From positions 1 through 64,000 of the forward strand of contig CANCJJ010000011.1 of the NCBI GenBank assembly GCA_947378305.1: a DNA stretch of 64,000 bases. Direction: 5' to 3'. The notes beneath the pieces were generated by a model. It saw nothing but the letters and a program-made list of their open reading frames with translations. It made no database searches and was not told the DNA's origin. This document shows, one piece after another, positions 15,644-25,775 of the stretch. Positions within the stretch are counted from its first letter, which is position 1. Every line of letters starts with the position of its first letter. The translations under genes and the position numbers were made by a program. This DNA is from Phenylobacterium aquaticum (GTDB taxonomy: Bacteria > Pseudomonadota > Alphaproteobacteria > Caulobacterales > Caulobacteraceae).

Positions 15644-16189
15644 ATGGGCGGCGGCCTGTCCTTCCCGGACCTGATCGTCGAGGATTTTGTACTGAAGCCC
15701 CTCTGCGCGGCGGACACAACAGACCTCCTGACTCTGTTTTCGGACCCTGAGGTCACGGAATTCATGGACATTCCGAGCCTGACGGACGTGGATGAGGCCC
15801 GGGACATAATCGACTGGGCCATGTCGCTCGCCCGCCAGGGGCGCGGGGTCCGGTGGGGAATCCGGCGGAATGGTCACGGGTCCCTGATCGGCACGGCAGG
15901 CTTTAACCGCATCGAGCGCGACCGGGGACGGCTGGGGGAAATTGCCTATGACCTTGCCCGCGCGGAATGGGGCTCTGGAGTCATGAGCCGGATCTTGCCG
16001 CGCATAATTGATTTTGGCTTCCAGGACCTGGCCTTGCGACGGCTGGAGGCCATGGTCACGGCGGGCAATCAGCGCTCGTCGACCCTGCTTGGGCGGCATG
16101 GCTTCGAGCTTGAAGGCCGGTTGCGGGATTATGGCTTCTGGAAGGGCCGGTATTGGGATCAGTTGATTTATAGTCGCCTCGCGGATTGA
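15644..16189 (+). CDS. GNAT family N-acetyltransferase (RimJ/RimL-like)
   Basis: This is a 181-residue acetyltransferase of the Acetyltransf_3 type. Typical segments are 'FVLKPLCAADTTDLLTLFSDPEVTEFM' (substrate-side N-terminus, quoted in part), 'LIGTAGFNRI' and 'EIAYDLARAEWGSGVMSRIL', which contains the acetyl-CoA binding turn, and the C-terminal 'LEAMVTAGNQRSSTLLGRHGFELEGRLRDY'-like strand-helix pair. RimJ/RimL relatives acetylate N-termini of ribosomal proteins, but many homologues act on other amines. The gene starts seven bases after the amidase stop, so it is probably translated from the same message. rnpB begins 32 bases after its stop. Confidence 0.85.
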   Translation: MGGGLSFPDLIVEDFVLKPLCAADTTDLLTLFSDPEVTEFMDIPSLTDVDEARDIIDWAMSLARQGRGVRWGIRRNGHGSLIGTAGFNRIERDRGRLGEIAYDLARAEWGSGVMSRILPRIIDFGFQDLALRRLEAMVTAGNQRSSTLLGRHGFELEGRLRDYGFWKGRYWDQLIYSRLAD

Positions 16190-16221
16190 CGCTGAAGGGC
16201 GCAGGCGTCACTTATCCAGAC

Positions 16222-16613
<392 letters not shown>

Positions 16614-16645
16614 AAATTTTTCAAACTGCAGTCGCCGCGAGCGAC

Positions 16646-16729
16646 TTATCCCCAGTCTGCCGACGGGGTTTGACGGGGCTTGGGTGTGTTCCTTGTATGG
16701 CCTGTGGATACCCTGTGGATTTTAACCAT
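16646..16729. promoter_or_regulatory. DnaA-box-like cluster and CtrA half-site upstream of mraZ
   Basis: TTATCCCCA (16646-16654) and TGTGGATAC (16703-16711) each differ by one base from the consensus DnaA box TTATCCACA or its complement. A weaker TGTGGATTT (16714-16722) makes a direct repeat CCTGTGGAT with 11-base period. TTAACCAT (16722-16729) equals the CtrA half-site consensus, though its partner half is missing. These lie in the 302-base gap between rnpB and mraZ, where nothing else was recognised apart from a GANTC site (16773-16777) and the MraZ operator. Binding is an inference from consensus only. Confidence 0.45.
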
Positions 16730-16783
16730 AGCAGGTCAAATTTTCCGAGAATTCCGCTCAAAATGGCATTTAGAGTCATTGTA

Positions 16784-16808
16784 TCCCATTTTGGCCCATG
16801 TTATCCCA
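16784..16808 (-). promoter_or_regulatory. MraZ operator: three TGGGN repeats at 10-bp spacing
   Basis: On the minus strand the region reads TGGGA-N5-TGGGC-N5-TGGGA. The repeats lie at 16804-16808, 16794-16798 and 16784-16788, exactly ten bases apart. This is the arrangement known for the MraZ operator ahead of mraZ in E. coli (TGGGN repeats separated by 5 nt), where MraZ represses its own cluster. It lies about 110 bases before the mraZ start, so mraZ is probably autoregulated here too. Confidence 0.75.
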
Positions 16809-16915
16809 AAGCGTTCCGTTAAGGACGTTGAACCCGTGCGCAAGCCGGGATGCAGCACGATCAGCGGACATTTCACAGGCGCGGCCAGGTCGGCTGCTAA
16901 TTGGGGCGCGGCGGG

Positions 16916-17383
16916 ATGTTCGTCTCGACGTTCGAGAAGCAACTGGATGCTAAGCGGCGCATTGTTGTGCCGCAGGAATTTCGTGCCCTGACCTCTGGCC
17001 CTTTTGACGGAATCATCTGCTTTCCCTCCATCGAAGCTGATTGCATCGAAGGAGGCGGACAGGTCTTGCTGGACCGATATCTTGGGGTGATTGAGGAACT
17101 GGACTTCGGGGACCCCCTGCGCTCGGCCCTGGAGACTTCGGTCCTGGGCGGCATGGCCCGGATGAGTTTCGACACGGCCGGGCGGGTGACCCTGCCGGAA
17201 ACCCTTTGTGATGCCTTTGGTCTGACGGACTGGGTCGTCCTTGTTGGCCTCGGAGACCGTTTCCAGATCTGGGAGCGGGAGGCGTTCCAGGCCCATCGCG
17301 CCGCGCAAAGGACCTATGCCCGGGAGGGCCTGGCCGAGCTCAGGCAAGCCCAGCGGCTCTCGCGCTCCGGAGTTGCCGGATGA
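16916..17383 (+). CDS. mraZ: Transcriptional regulator MraZ
   Basis: This 155-residue DNA-binding protein is the first gene of the dcw cluster. It has two AbrB-like (SpoVT) repeats, marked by '[16 protein letters not shown]' near residues 9-24 and '[14 protein letters not shown]' near residue 85; family members form rings that bind TGGGN repeats. Three such repeats lie upstream of it. ATG 16916 starts the family-like '[15 protein letters not shown]'; the TTG at 16901 would add five residues with no better ribosome binding site. Its TGA overlaps the ATG of rsmH (ATGA), so translation is coupled. It probably represses the cluster. Confidence 0.95.
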   Translation: MFVSTFEKQLDAKRRIVVPQEFRALTSGPFDGIICFPSIEADCIEGGGQVLLDRYLGVIEELDFGDPLRSALETSVLGGMARMSFDTAGRVTLPETLCDAFGLTDWVVLVGLGDRFQIWEREAFQAHRAAQRTYAREGLAELRQAQRLSRSGVAG

Positions 17384-18309
17384 GCGCGCCTCACGTCCCG
17401 GTCCTGCTTGACGACGTGATCGCGGCATTGGACCCGGGACCGGGGCGGATCTTCGTAGATGGAACCTTTGGCGCAGGCGGCTATAGCCGGGCCATTCTGG
17501 CCACAGGTGCCCAGGTGGTGGGCTTTGACCGCGATCCGACGGCCCGGCGCTTTGCCGAGGGGCTGGGGCCGGACTTTCGCCTGATCGAGGCCCGGTTTTC
17601 AGAAATGGACACAATCCTGGGGGAAGGGTCCGTGGACGGGGTCGCCTTGGACCTCGGTGTGTCCTCAATGCAGCTGGACGAGGCCGACAGAGGCTTTTCC
17701 TTCATGCGGGACGGGCCTCTAGACATGCGCATGGGCCCGGATGGTCCGACGGCTGCCGACATTGTCAATTCGGCCGAAGCGGGCGAGCTGGCGCGGATTC
17801 TCTGGGTCTATGGCGAGGAGCGGCAATCGCGTCGCATTGCTGCGGCCATTGTTCGCCGGCGTGCTGAAGAGCCTTTTACCCGCACCCTAGAATTTGCCGG
17901 ATTTGTCGAGCGCGTGCTGGGCGGGCGTCGCGGGGCCAAGGTCCATCCGGCCACGCGGACCTTTCAGGGGCTGCGCATTGCCGTCAATGACGAGCTGGCG
18001 GAACTCGAGGCCGGTCTGGTCGCTGCCGAGCGCGTCTTGAAGACAGGTGGGCGTCTGGCGGTTGTCACCTTCCATTCCCTGGAAGACCGGATCGTGAAGT
18101 CCTACCTGACCTTGCGGGCCGGACGCTTGCCCGGTGGCTCACGGCATGCGCCGCCGGTCGTGGCCGGAGCTGCGCCCAGTTTTGAGCTGATGTTCAACGG
18201 GGCCAAGGGGCCCGGCGAGGCTGAGCTGGCCGCCAACCCCCGGTCACGCTCCGCCAAGCTGCGGGCCGCCATCCGCACATCGGCCCCTGTCTGGCAGGAT
18301 GCGGCATGA
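17380..18309 (+). CDS. rsmH: 16S rRNA (cytosine(1402)-N(4))-methyltransferase
   Basis: RsmH (formerly MraW) methylates N4 of C1402 in 16S rRNA, fine-tuning the ribosomal P site. The 309-residue product has the family N-terminus '[15 protein letters not shown]', the SAM-binding '[15 protein letters not shown]', '[24 protein letters not shown]' (in part), '[20 protein letters not shown]' and '[12 protein letters not shown]'. It is the standard second gene of the dcw cluster, sharing ATGA overlaps with mraZ and ftsL on both sides. Confidence 0.97.
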   Translation: MSAPHVPVLLDDVIAALDPGPGRIFVDGTFGAGGYSRAILATGAQVVGFDRDPTARRFAEGLGPDFRLIEARFSEMDTILGEGSVDGVALDLGVSSMQLDEADRGFSFMRDGPLDMRMGPDGPTAADIVNSAEAGELARILWVYGEERQSRRIAAAIVRRRAEEPFTRTLEFAGFVERVLGGRRGAKVHPATRTFQGLRIAVNDELAELEAGLVAAERVLKTGGRLAVVTFHSLEDRIVKSYLTLRAGRLPGGSRHAPPVVAGAAPSFELMFNGAKGPGEAELAANPRSRSAKLRAAIRTSAPVWQDAA

Positions 18310-18647
18310 ACATCCTGACCCATCGCGTTTATGGCTTTCGACTGATCGACGTGATCGGACTGGGTGTCCTGATCGTGCTGATCCTCTCGGTGTATCTCGG
18401 TAAGACCATAGCCGGGCGTGAGCGGGCTGAAATCGCCTCGGTGGAACGCAAGATCGCCGCAGAAAATGAACGGGTCGCCCTGCTGGAGGCTGAGGTCGCG
18501 CACCTTGAGCGGCCGGACAGGATCGAGAGCCTGGCGACCGGCTTTCGGGGTCTGGCCCCGGTCAAGACGGGCCATGAAACAACACCGGATCGACTGGCCG
18601 AAGCGCTGAAGTCGAGCGGGACTGAAAAGACAGGGGTGTCGCCATGA
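18306..18647 (+). CDS. ftsL: Cell division protein FtsL
   Basis: This small bitopic protein (113 residues) has one transmembrane helix at about residues 12-37 ('[19 protein letters not shown]'), then a heptad-like coiled coil ('[21 protein letters not shown]') in the periplasm. FtsL forms a complex with FtsB and FtsQ and helps activate FtsWI at the septum. Sequence similarity in this family is low; the call rests on size, topology and position between rsmH and ftsI, with ATGA overlaps at both ends. No ftsB is seen in the window. Confidence 0.9.
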   Translation: MNILTHRVYGFRLIDVIGLGVLIVLILSVYLGKTIAGRERAEIASVERKIAAENERVALLEAEVAHLERPDRIESLATGFRGLAPVKTGHETTPDRLAEALKSSGTEKTGVSP

Positions 18648-20392
18648 GCCTGGCACATATTGGATTCCCGGCACCGGGCTGGAGATGGTTTAAGGACCGC
18701 CTCTGGGATCTAGAGCATGCCTTTCAGCGCGCGCGTACGGCGGGTCGGGCGCAAGACGATGTTCGTCTGAGAATCCTGTTCATTCTGGCTGTGTTTAGTT
18801 TCGCCTTCCTGGGCCTGGCTGTTGGAGCCGCCCGCATGGCCTTGTTCCCCTCCAATGTGCGTGATTTTGGCGCAGGCGGCCTGGATGGAACGGCCCGGGC
18901 CAAGCTGGTGGACCGCAATGGTGTCCTGCTGGCGGCGGACCTCCCTCATTACGGCCTGTACCTCGATCCGCGTGAAGTCTGGGATGTTCCAGAGACCCGT
19001 CGGGCCCTGAAGTCAGTGCTTCCTGACCTTCAGGACTCCCGCCTCGACAAGGTTTTTGCCAGTGGACGGCGCACCTTTATTGCAGGGGGGCTCAGCCCCA
19101 GTGAGCACGCCCGGGTACATGATCTCGGTCTGCCCGGGCTGCTGTTTGAGCCGGAATCCAAGCGGGTCTATCCCCTGGGCGGGGTCGCCGCTCATGTGAT
19201 CGGAATTTCAGACAGTGGCGGCATGGGCCTTTCGGGGGCTGAAGCCGGGCTGAACGCCGCAATCCGCGACCCGAATTCAGCCGGACACCCTGTTCCCCTG
19301 TCGATCGACCTCCGGGTTCAGGCGGCCCTGGATAGCGAAGTCGGCAAGGCGGCCCAGATCTTCCAGGCCAAGGGAGCCGTGGGCGTGGTGACCAATGTCC
19401 GGACGGGCGAAATTCTCGCCCTGACCAGTTATCCGAACTATGACCCCAACCAGGCGGGCAAGGCCCCGGATTACGCCCTGCTCAACCGCGCCGCAGGCTC
19501 GGTCTATGAGATGGGGTCGACCTTCAAGGTATTTACCGTCGCCATGGCGCTGGATTCCGGCAAGGTGAATATGGGGACGGTGTTCAACACCAGCCAGACC
19601 ATGAATCTCGGCTCCCGCGCCATACATGACCATGACAAGGTCGACTACAATATGACCGTGTCCGAGGTGTTCCTGAAATCCTCGAACATCGGTGCCAGCC
19701 GGATCGCCCTCCAGACCGGTGGCGATACCATGACCAAGTATTTCGAGGCGTTTGGCCTGTTCAAGGCCGCTCCGGTTGAACTGCGCGAGAGTGCGCGGCC
19801 CATTCTGCCGCGCAAGTGGAATGAGGATACGGTCGCCTCGGCCTCCTTCGGACATGCCATTTCGGTTTCGCCCCTGGCCCTGGTCGCCGGCATAGGCTCG
19901 ATCATGAATGGGGGAAATTATGTCCCCCTGACCCTGCATCCGATTGCCCCGGGGACGGTCATGACGGGCCGTCGCGTGGTCTCGCCCCAGACCTCGCGCC
20001 AGATGCTGGACCTCATGCGGCTGAATGCCGTGAAGGGGACGGGCACCCATGCCAATATTCCGGGCCTGCGGGTCGGAGGTAAGACCGGGTCTGCTGAAAA
20101 GGCCCTTGGCGGCCATTATGTGCGCGACAAGCTGGTGTCTTCCTTCGCAGCGGTTTTTCCCACTGACGGTCCCCTGGAAGCTGATCGCTATCTTGTTCTC
20201 GTCATGCTCGACGAGCCCGTCGGGTCCAAGGAGAGCTTTGGCCTTCGCACCGGGGGCTGGACAGCCGCCCCGGCGGCCGGGCGGGTCATTGATCGCATTG
20301 CCCCCTTCCTGAAGGTCCAGCGCCATCTGGATGTCCCGGGCACGGTTGTTGTGGCTCAGGCCCCGGATGCGGCGGCGGCCGCGGAACGCTAA
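18644..20392 (+). CDS. ftsI: Septal peptidoglycan transpeptidase FtsI (PBP3)
   Basis: FtsI cross-links septal peptidoglycan with FtsW. The 582-residue class B penicillin-binding protein has a cytoplasmic tail, one membrane helix at about residues 43-68, a pedestal domain, and a transpeptidase domain with Ser292-x-x-Lys295 ('GSTFKVF'), Ser346-Ser-Asn348 and Lys480-Thr-Gly482. Codon use and overlaps match the neighbours; the stop TAA shares its last A with the ATG of murE. Confidence 0.97.
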   Translation: MSLAHIGFPAPGWRWFKDRLWDLEHAFQRARTAGRAQDDVRLRILFILAVFSFAFLGLAVGAARMALFPSNVRDFGAGGLDGTARAKLVDRNGVLLAADLPHYGLYLDPREVWDVPETRRALKSVLPDLQDSRLDKVFASGRRTFIAGGLSPSEHARVHDLGLPGLLFEPESKRVYPLGGVAAHVIGISDSGGMGLSGAEAGLNAAIRDPNSAGHPVPLSIDLRVQAALDSEVGKAAQIFQAKGAVGVVTNVRTGEILALTSYPNYDPNQAGKAPDYALLNRAAGSVYEMGSTFKVFTVAMALDSGKVNMGTVFNTSQTMNLGSRAIHDHDKVDYNMTVSEVFLKSSNIGASRIALQTGGDTMTKYFEAFGLFKAAPVELRESARPILPRKWNEDTVASASFGHAISVSPLALVAGIGSIMNGGNYVPLTLHPIAPGTVMTGRRVVSPQTSRQMLDLMRLNAVKGTGTHANIPGLRVGGKTGSAEKALGGHYVRDKLVSSFAAVFPTDGPLEADRYLVLVMLDEPVGSKESFGLRTGGWTAAPAAGRVIDRIAPFLKVQRHLDVPGTVVVAQAPDAAAAAER

Positions 20393-21849
20393 TGATCTGG
20401 CGCCTGTCAGACCTGATCAGGCGTGACCTGTCGGTGGACCCCGAGATTCTCGGCGTCACCGCAGACAGTCGTAAGGTAAGGCCGGGCTTTCTCTTCGCGG
20501 CCCTGCCAGGCGCTGTTACCGATGGTCGCCGCTTTGTGCCGGATGCGGTCAAGGCCGGGGCCGTGGCGGTGCTAGCGGGAGATGACATCCCGGAGGCGGG
20601 CGTACCGGTCATTCAGGTTGAGGATCCACGGCGGGCCTATGCCCTAGCCGCCGCAAATTTCTGGCAGACCCAGCCAGAGGTGGTCGTCGCGGTCACCGGG
20701 ACGAATGGCAAGACCTCGGTGGCGGCCTTCTGTCGGCAAATCTTTGCGGCCTGCGGGCACAAGGCGGCCAGTATGGGCACGCTGGGGGTTCGGGCCACCG
20801 GGCCAGAGGGGTTTGACGTCCAGTTGACTCCGCCGGGCCTGACGACTCCCGATGCGGCCGATGTGGCCGAACTCATGGCTCGCCTTTCTGATCTGGGGGT
20901 GACCCACCTGGCCCTGGAGGCCTCCTCCCACGGTCTGGACCAGCGCCGCCTGGAGGGCGCGCGGCTGGCTGCCGCTGGCTTTCTGAACCTGACCCAGGAT
21001 CACCTGGATTATCATGGCGACATGGCGGTTTATCGTGCGGCCAAGCTGCGCCTGTTCGACCAACTCCTGCCGCGAGGGGCCACGGCGGTCCTGAATGCGG
21101 ATTCCGACGTCTATGAGGCCTTTGCGGCCTGCGCCGTGCGGGCGGGCCAGACCGTGATGTCTGTGGGGGCCGAAGGGCAGGGGATTTGCCTCCTCGACCG
21201 TCAGCCCAATCCGGAGGGCCAGGCCCTGAGCCTGTCCTATCAGGGACAGACCTTTCAGTTGCAGCTGCCGCTGGCCGGAGGTTTTCAGGCCGCAAATGCG
21301 CTTGTGGCCGCAGGGCTCTGCCTCGCCACGGGCGAGACTCCGCAGGCCGTCTTTGAGGCCCTGTCCCAACTGGAAGGGGCACCGGGGCGCCTTCAGCGGG
21401 TTGGAGGCGCGGTGTCAGGGGGAGAGGCCTATGTCGATTATGCCCATACGCCCGACGGCCTTCAGACCATACTTGAGGCCCTGCGCCCCCATGCCGAAGG
21501 ACGGCTCATTGTGGTGTTTGGGGCTGGCGGCGATCGAGACCGGACGAAGCGTCCGCTGATGGGGGCCATTGCCGCGCGGCTGGCCGATCTGGCCATTGTG
21601 ACCGATGACAATCCGCGCAGCGAGGACCCGGCCGCCATTCGCGCCGAGGTCATGGCGGGCAATCCGGGGCTGATTGAAATCGGAGACCGGCGTTTCGCCA
21701 TTGCCCATGCCTTGGGTCAGCTCAAGGCTGGCGATGTGGTCGTCATTGCCGGGAAGGGCCATGAGCAGGGCCAGACCGTGGCGGGCGTGACCTATCCCTT
21801 TGACGATGTTGTCGAAACCCGTCTGGCCTTGCAGGTGGGGCATGGCTGA
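20392..21849 (+). CDS. murE: UDP-MurNAc-L-Ala-D-Glu: meso-diaminopimelate ligase
   Basis: MurE adds the third amino acid to the cell wall precursor in the cytoplasm. The 485-residue product has the N-terminal UDP-binding domain, the ATP loop 'VTGTNGKTSVAAF' (GTNGKTS at 103-109), the carbamylated-lysine region, and 'DDNPRSEDP' (from residue 406), the DNPR motif that marks the diaminopimelate-type rather than lysine-type enzyme. This agrees with a Gram-negative wall. It overlaps murF by eight bases. Confidence 0.97.
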   Translation: MIWRLSDLIRRDLSVDPEILGVTADSRKVRPGFLFAALPGAVTDGRRFVPDAVKAGAVAVLAGDDIPEAGVPVIQVEDPRRAYALAAANFWQTQPEVVVAVTGTNGKTSVAAFCRQIFAACGHKAASMGTLGVRATGPEGFDVQLTPPGLTTPDAADVAELMARLSDLGVTHLALEASSHGLDQRRLEGARLAAAGFLNLTQDHLDYHGDMAVYRAAKLRLFDQLLPRGATAVLNADSDVYEAFAACAVRAGQTVMSVGAEGQGICLLDRQPNPEGQALSLSYQGQTFQLQLPLAGGFQAANALVAAGLCLATGETPQAVFEALSQLEGAPGRLQRVGGAVSGGEAYVDYAHTPDGLQTILEALRPHAEGRLIVVFGAGGDRDRTKRPLMGAIAARLADLAIVTDDNPRSEDPAAIRAEVMAGNPGLIEIGDRRFAIAHALGQLKAGDVVVIAGKGHEQGQTVAGVTYPFDDVVETRLALQVGHG

Positions 21850-23236
21850 TCCCCTGTGGACCGCTCAGGAAATTGCCCGGGCGACGGGAGGGCAGGTCCA
21901 GGGCGATTTTGCCGTCCAGGGCGTGTCGATTGATACGCGAAGTGTGGAGCCCGGTGACCTGTTTGTCGCCCTGTCCGGGGTGCGCGACGGGCATGACTTT
22001 GTTGCCCAGGCCCTGGCGGCGGGGGCCAGCGGCGCCCTGGTTTCCCGCGCGGTGGATGGGCCCTGGGTGCAGGTTGCCGATACGCTGAGGGGCCTCGAAG
22101 ACCTGGGCATGGCCGCGCGGGATCGTGCGCGACAGGCCCTGCGCGGGGCGGTCACAGGCTCGGTCGGCAAGACCAGTGTGACCCAGGCGATTGCCTCAGG
22201 CCTGGCCCTAGCAGGCCCGTCACATACCTCGGTCAAGAGCTATAACAACCATATCGGGGTTCCCCTGACCCTGGCGCGCATGCCCAGGGCGACCCGGCGG
22301 GCCATTTTTGAGATTGGCATGAACCACCCGGGGGAGATCGCGCCGCTCTCGCAAATGGTTCAGCCCCATGTGGCGGTGATTACAACGGTGGGGCCTGTCC
22401 ATGTGGAAAATTTCCCGGACGGCGAGGCCGGTGTGGTGCGGGCCAAGGCGGAGATTTTTGAAGGCATGGCAGCGGGGGGCATAGCCGTCCTGAATGCCGA
22501 CAATGCCTGGTTCGAGACCCTGAGGGACTCAGCCCTTGGCCGGGGATTGCAGGTTCACAGCTTTGGCCGCCAAGCCGACTGCCGCGCCCAGCTGGTCGAT
22601 TTCCAGGTCGAGGCCGGGCTGGCCCGGGTCAAGGCGCGGTTTGATGGCCGCGAGCTTGCCTTCAGCCTGCGTCAGACGGGAGGCCACTGGGGTCTGAATG
22701 CCATGGCCGTGCTGCTCATGCTGGAGGCGCTCAAGGTTGAGACCGCGACCGGCCTCGCCGCCCTGGAAGCCTTCGAGCCCCTGGCGGGCCGGGGCGCGGA
22801 ACGTCGGGTGGGCGGACCTGCCGGTGACTTCACCCTGATTGACGAGAGCTATAACGCCAATCCCATCTCCATGGCAGCGACCATTGGCTCTCTGGGCGCA
22901 CGCAAGACCTCCGGGCGACGGCTGGTTGTCCTGACCGACATGCTTGAGCTTGGCGAGGCGGCCGCAAGTTACCATGCCGACCTTGCGCCCTTGCTGGATG
23001 CCGCAGGGATCGACCGGGTCTATTGCGCGGGCCCGCTCATGAAGTTCCTGTGGGAGGCTCTTCCCTCGACTCGGCGTGGCGGCTACGCCGAACAGGCGGC
23101 GGATCTTGCGCCGCAGGTTGCGCGGGACCTTGAGCCTGGTGATCTGGTCATGGTGAAGGGGTCGAATGGCTCAAGGGCGGGTGTCGTTGTGACGGCACTG
23201 CTGGCCCTCGATCCGGGCTCCGGGGGTCGCGTATAA
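21842..23236 (+). CDS. murF: UDP-MurNAc-tripeptide: D-Ala-D-Ala ligase
   Basis: MurF finishes the pentapeptide by adding D-Ala-D-Ala. The 464-residue product has the '[17 protein letters not shown]' N-terminal domain, the ATP loop '[13 protein letters not shown]' (GSVGKTS at 106-112), '[15 protein letters not shown]' and '[15 protein letters not shown]'. ATG 21842 lies inside the end of murE and begins the family-like '[17 protein letters not shown]'; the frame is open upstream to 21800 without similarity. Its stop shares a base with the mraY ATG. Confidence 0.97.
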   Translation: MADPLWTAQEIARATGGQVQGDFAVQGVSIDTRSVEPGDLFVALSGVRDGHDFVAQALAAGASGALVSRAVDGPWVQVADTLRGLEDLGMAARDRARQALRGAVTGSVGKTSVTQAIASGLALAGPSHTSVKSYNNHIGVPLTLARMPRATRRAIFEIGMNHPGEIAPLSQMVQPHVAVITTVGPVHVENFPDGEAGVVRAKAEIFEGMAAGGIAVLNADNAWFETLRDSALGRGLQVHSFGRQADCRAQLVDFQVEAGLARVKARFDGRELAFSLRQTGGHWGLNAMAVLLMLEALKVETATGLAALEAFEPLAGRGAERRVGGPAGDFTLIDESYNANPISMAATIGSLGARKTSGRRLVVLTDMLELGEAAASYHADLAPLLDAAGIDRVYCAGPLMKFLWEALPSTRRGGYAEQAADLAPQVARDLEPGDLVMVKGSNGSRAGVVVTALLALDPGSGGRV

Positions 23237-24345
23237 TGCTCTACTGGCTATATGAACACATGTCGGCGGCGGGGCACGTGCCCCTGCTCAACCTTCTGAA
23301 ATATCTGACATTCCGGACTGGCATGGCCCTGTTTACGGCCCAGATTGTCGTCATGGCCATGGGGTCGCGTTTCATCCGCTGGATGCAGGCCAAGCAGGGC
23401 AAGGGCCAGCCGATCCGCAAGGAAGGCATTGAGCGTCACATCATCGAGAAGGCCGGAACCCCCACCATGGGCGGCGTCATGATCCTGGCCGGACTGACGG
23501 TGGGGACCCTGCTCTGGGCCAATCTTTCGAATGTCTATGTCTGGGCGGTGCTTCTGGTGACGGCCAGCTATGGCCTGCTGGGCTTTCTGGACGACTATTC
23601 CAAGGTGACCAAGCAAACCACGGCGGGGATTTCCGGTCGGGTCCGGCTGCTTCTTGAAGGGCTGATCGCCATGGCGGCGGTGACCCTGATCATTGTCTAT
23701 GGGGGCCGCGCACCCGAAGCCCCGCACCTGTCTACCTCCATTGCCCTGCCGCTTTTCAAGCAAATTGTGGTTGATCTGGGATGGTTCTATCTGGGCTTTG
23801 GAGCCTTTGTGATTGTCGGGGCGGCCAATGCCGTCAACTTCACCGATGGCCTGGATGGCCTGGCCATTGTTCCGGCCATGATTGCGGCGGCGGCCTTTGG
23901 GTTGATTGCCTATCTGGTCGGAAACTATGTCTTTGCCCGCTATCTCCAGCTGCATTTCGTGCCTGGCGTGGGGGAGGTCGCGGTGTTTTGCGGGGCCCTG
24001 ATTGGTTCAGGTCTGGGCTTCCTCTGGTACAATGCCCCGCCCGCGCGGATCTTCATGGGCGATACTGGCTCCCTGGCCCTTGGCGGGGCGCTTGGGGCCG
24101 TGGCCGTTGCCACCAAGCATGAGATTGTCCTGGGCATTATCGGCGGATTGTTCGTGCTGGAGACCCTCTCGGTCATTATCCAGGTCATGTATTTCAAGAT
24201 GACCGGCAAGCGGGTCTTCCTGATGGCCCCGATCCACCACCATTTCGAAAAGCTGGGCTGGTCGGAGTCCACCGTTGTGATCCGCTTCTGGATCGTGGCG
24301 GTCATGCTGGCCATTGTCGGCCTCGCCACCCTGAAACTGCGGTAG
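23236..24345 (+). CDS. mraY: Phospho-N-acetylmuramoyl-pentapeptide-transferase
   Basis: MraY makes lipid I by moving phospho-MurNAc-pentapeptide to undecaprenyl phosphate at the inner membrane. The 369-residue protein has about ten membrane helices and the family motifs '[11 protein letters not shown]', the metal-binding pair Asp119-Asp120 in '[12 protein letters not shown]', '[13 protein letters not shown]', '[12 protein letters not shown]' and the loop '[13 protein letters not shown]'. It overlaps murF by one base and is followed by murD after 11 bases. Confidence 0.98.
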   Translation: MLYWLYEHMSAAGHVPLLNLLKYLTFRTGMALFTAQIVVMAMGSRFIRWMQAKQGKGQPIRKEGIERHIIEKAGTPTMGGVMILAGLTVGTLLWANLSNVYVWAVLLVTASYGLLGFLDDYSKVTKQTTAGISGRVRLLLEGLIAMAAVTLIIVYGGRAPEAPHLSTSIALPLFKQIVVDLGWFYLGFGAFVIVGAANAVNFTDGLDGLAIVPAMIAAAAFGLIAYLVGNYVFARYLQLHFVPGVGEVAVFCGALIGSGLGFLWYNAPPARIFMGDTGSLALGGALGAVAVATKHEIVLGIIGGLFVLETLSVIIQVMYFKMTGKRVFLMAPIHHHFEKLGWSESTVVIRFWIVAVMLAIVGLATLKLR

Positions 24346-24356
24346 GGGAGGATGAC

Positions 24357-25775
24357 TTGATCCCGGTCCGCGGCTTTGAAGGCAAGACCGTCGCCGTTTT
24401 TGGCCTGGCCCGCACGGGTCTCGCCACGGCGCACGCCTTGCTGGCGGGCGGGGCCAGGGTGGCGCTTTGGGATGACCAGGCCAAGGGGCGCGAGGCGGCG
24501 CTCGCGGCAGGACTTCCGCTGGTGGATTTGTCCAAGTCTGACTGGACCGACTTCGCCGCCCTCATGCTGTCGCCAGGGGTTCCCCTGACCCATCCGGAAC
24601 CGCACTGGACCGTGCGCCGGGCCCGGGCGGCGGGTGTAGAAATTCTGGGTGATGTCGAGCTCTTTGCCCGAACCGTCAATCAAGCCCCCGTCCACAAGCG
24701 CCCGAGGATCGTCGCCATCTCGGGGACGAATGGAAAGTCCACCACCACCGCCCTGATCGGCCATATCTGCGCCCGGGCCGGACGCGATACCCGGGTGGGG
24801 GGCAATATCGGCTTTGGCGTTCTGAGCCTGGAGGACATGCACGGAGGTGCCGTCTATGTGCTGGAGCTCTCGTCCTACCAGCTGGACCTGACGTCCAGCC
24901 TCAAGCCGGATGTCTCGGTCCTGCTGAATATTTCGCCCGATCATCTGGAACGCCACGGGGGCATGGAGGGCTATGTCGCCGCCAAGCGCCGCCTGCTGCT
25001 GAACCAAGGCAAGGGGGACACAGCGGTCATCGGGGTCGATGATCCCTTTGGGCAAATGATCTGCACGGAAATCACGGCGGCCAATCGTCGGACCATCATC
25101 CCGGTCTCCGCCTCCAAGGCCATGGGGCGCGGCGTCTATGTCCTGCAAGGCAAGCTCTATGACGCGACGGGCGAGCGGGCGGTTGCGGTCGCCGATCTGA
25201 CCCAGGCGCGATCCTTGCCCGGACGACACAACTGGCAGAATGCGGCGGCAGCCTATTCAGCGGCCCGGGGTCTGGGGATTCCCCAAGAGGACATTATCGA
25301 GGGCCTGATGACCTTTCCCGGTCTGGCGCACCGGATGGAAACGGTCGGGGTGATTGGCAAGGTCCGATTCGTCAATGATTCCAAGGCGACGAACAGTGAT
25401 GCCGCCCGTCAGGCCCTGTCGAGCTATCCGAAGGTCTACTGGATTGCCGGTGGACGCGCCAAGACCGACGGGATCGGCGGGCTCTGCGACCTGTTTCCAA
25501 GACTTGAGCGCGCCTATCTGATCGGCGAAGCCTCGGCGGCCTTTGCCGAGACCCTGGGCGGCAAGGCTCCGGTTTCGGAATGCGGGACGATCGCGGCGGC
25601 GACGCAAAGGGCCTATCAGGATGCGGCGGCCAGTGGAGCCGAAGCGGTTGTGCTGTTGTCGCCAGCCTGCGCCTCGTTTGACCAGTTTGAAGATTTTGAA
25701 GCCCGGGGCGATGCCTTCAGGGCCGCTGTCCAAAGCCTGGCGCACGCGCCGGTTGTTCAGGAAACGCCAAAATGA
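24357..25775 (+). CDS. murD: UDP-MurNAc-L-Ala: D-Glu ligase
   Basis: MurD adds D-glutamate to UDP-MurNAc-L-Ala. The 472-residue product starts 'MIPVRGFEGKTVAVFGLARTG', a nucleotide-binding fold, and carries the ATP loop 'ISGTNGKSTTTALIG' (GTNGKST at 123-129), 'NISPDHLERHGGM' and 'FVNDSKATNSDA'. The start codon is TTG 24357: GGAGG lies five bases before it, and the only nearby ATG (24352) leads to an immediate stop in another frame. Use of TTG may lower its translation relative to neighbours. Its stop overlaps the ftsW ATG (ATGA). Confidence 0.96.
   Translation: MIPVRGFEGKTVAVFGLARTGLATAHALLAGGARVALWDDQAKGREAALAAGLPLVDLSKSDWTDFAALMLSPGVPLTHPEPHWTVRRARAAGVEILGDVELFARTVNQAPVHKRPRIVAISGTNGKSTTTALIGHICARAGRDTRVGGNIGFGVLSLEDMHGGAVYVLELSSYQLDLTSSLKPDVSVLLNISPDHLERHGGMEGYVAAKRRLLLNQGKGDTAVIGVDDPFGQMICTEITAANRRTIIPVSASKAMGRGVYVLQGKLYDATGERAVAVADLTQARSLPGRHNWQNAAAAYSAARGLGIPQEDIIEGLMTFPGLAHRMETVGVIGKVRFVNDSKATNSDAARQALSSYPKVYWIAGGRAKTDGIGGLCDLFPRLERAYLIGEASAAFAETLGGKAPVSECGTIAAATQRAYQDAAASGAEAVVLLSPACASFDQFEDFEARGDAFRAAVQSLAHAPVVQETPK

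Noticed and set aside
16614-16915. Chromosome replication origin suggested by DnaA-box-like sequences
   Set aside because: Only two near-consensus boxes, no long AT-rich unwinding region and none of the usual origin neighbours (dnaA, dnaN, hemE); a promoter-regulatory role is more likely.
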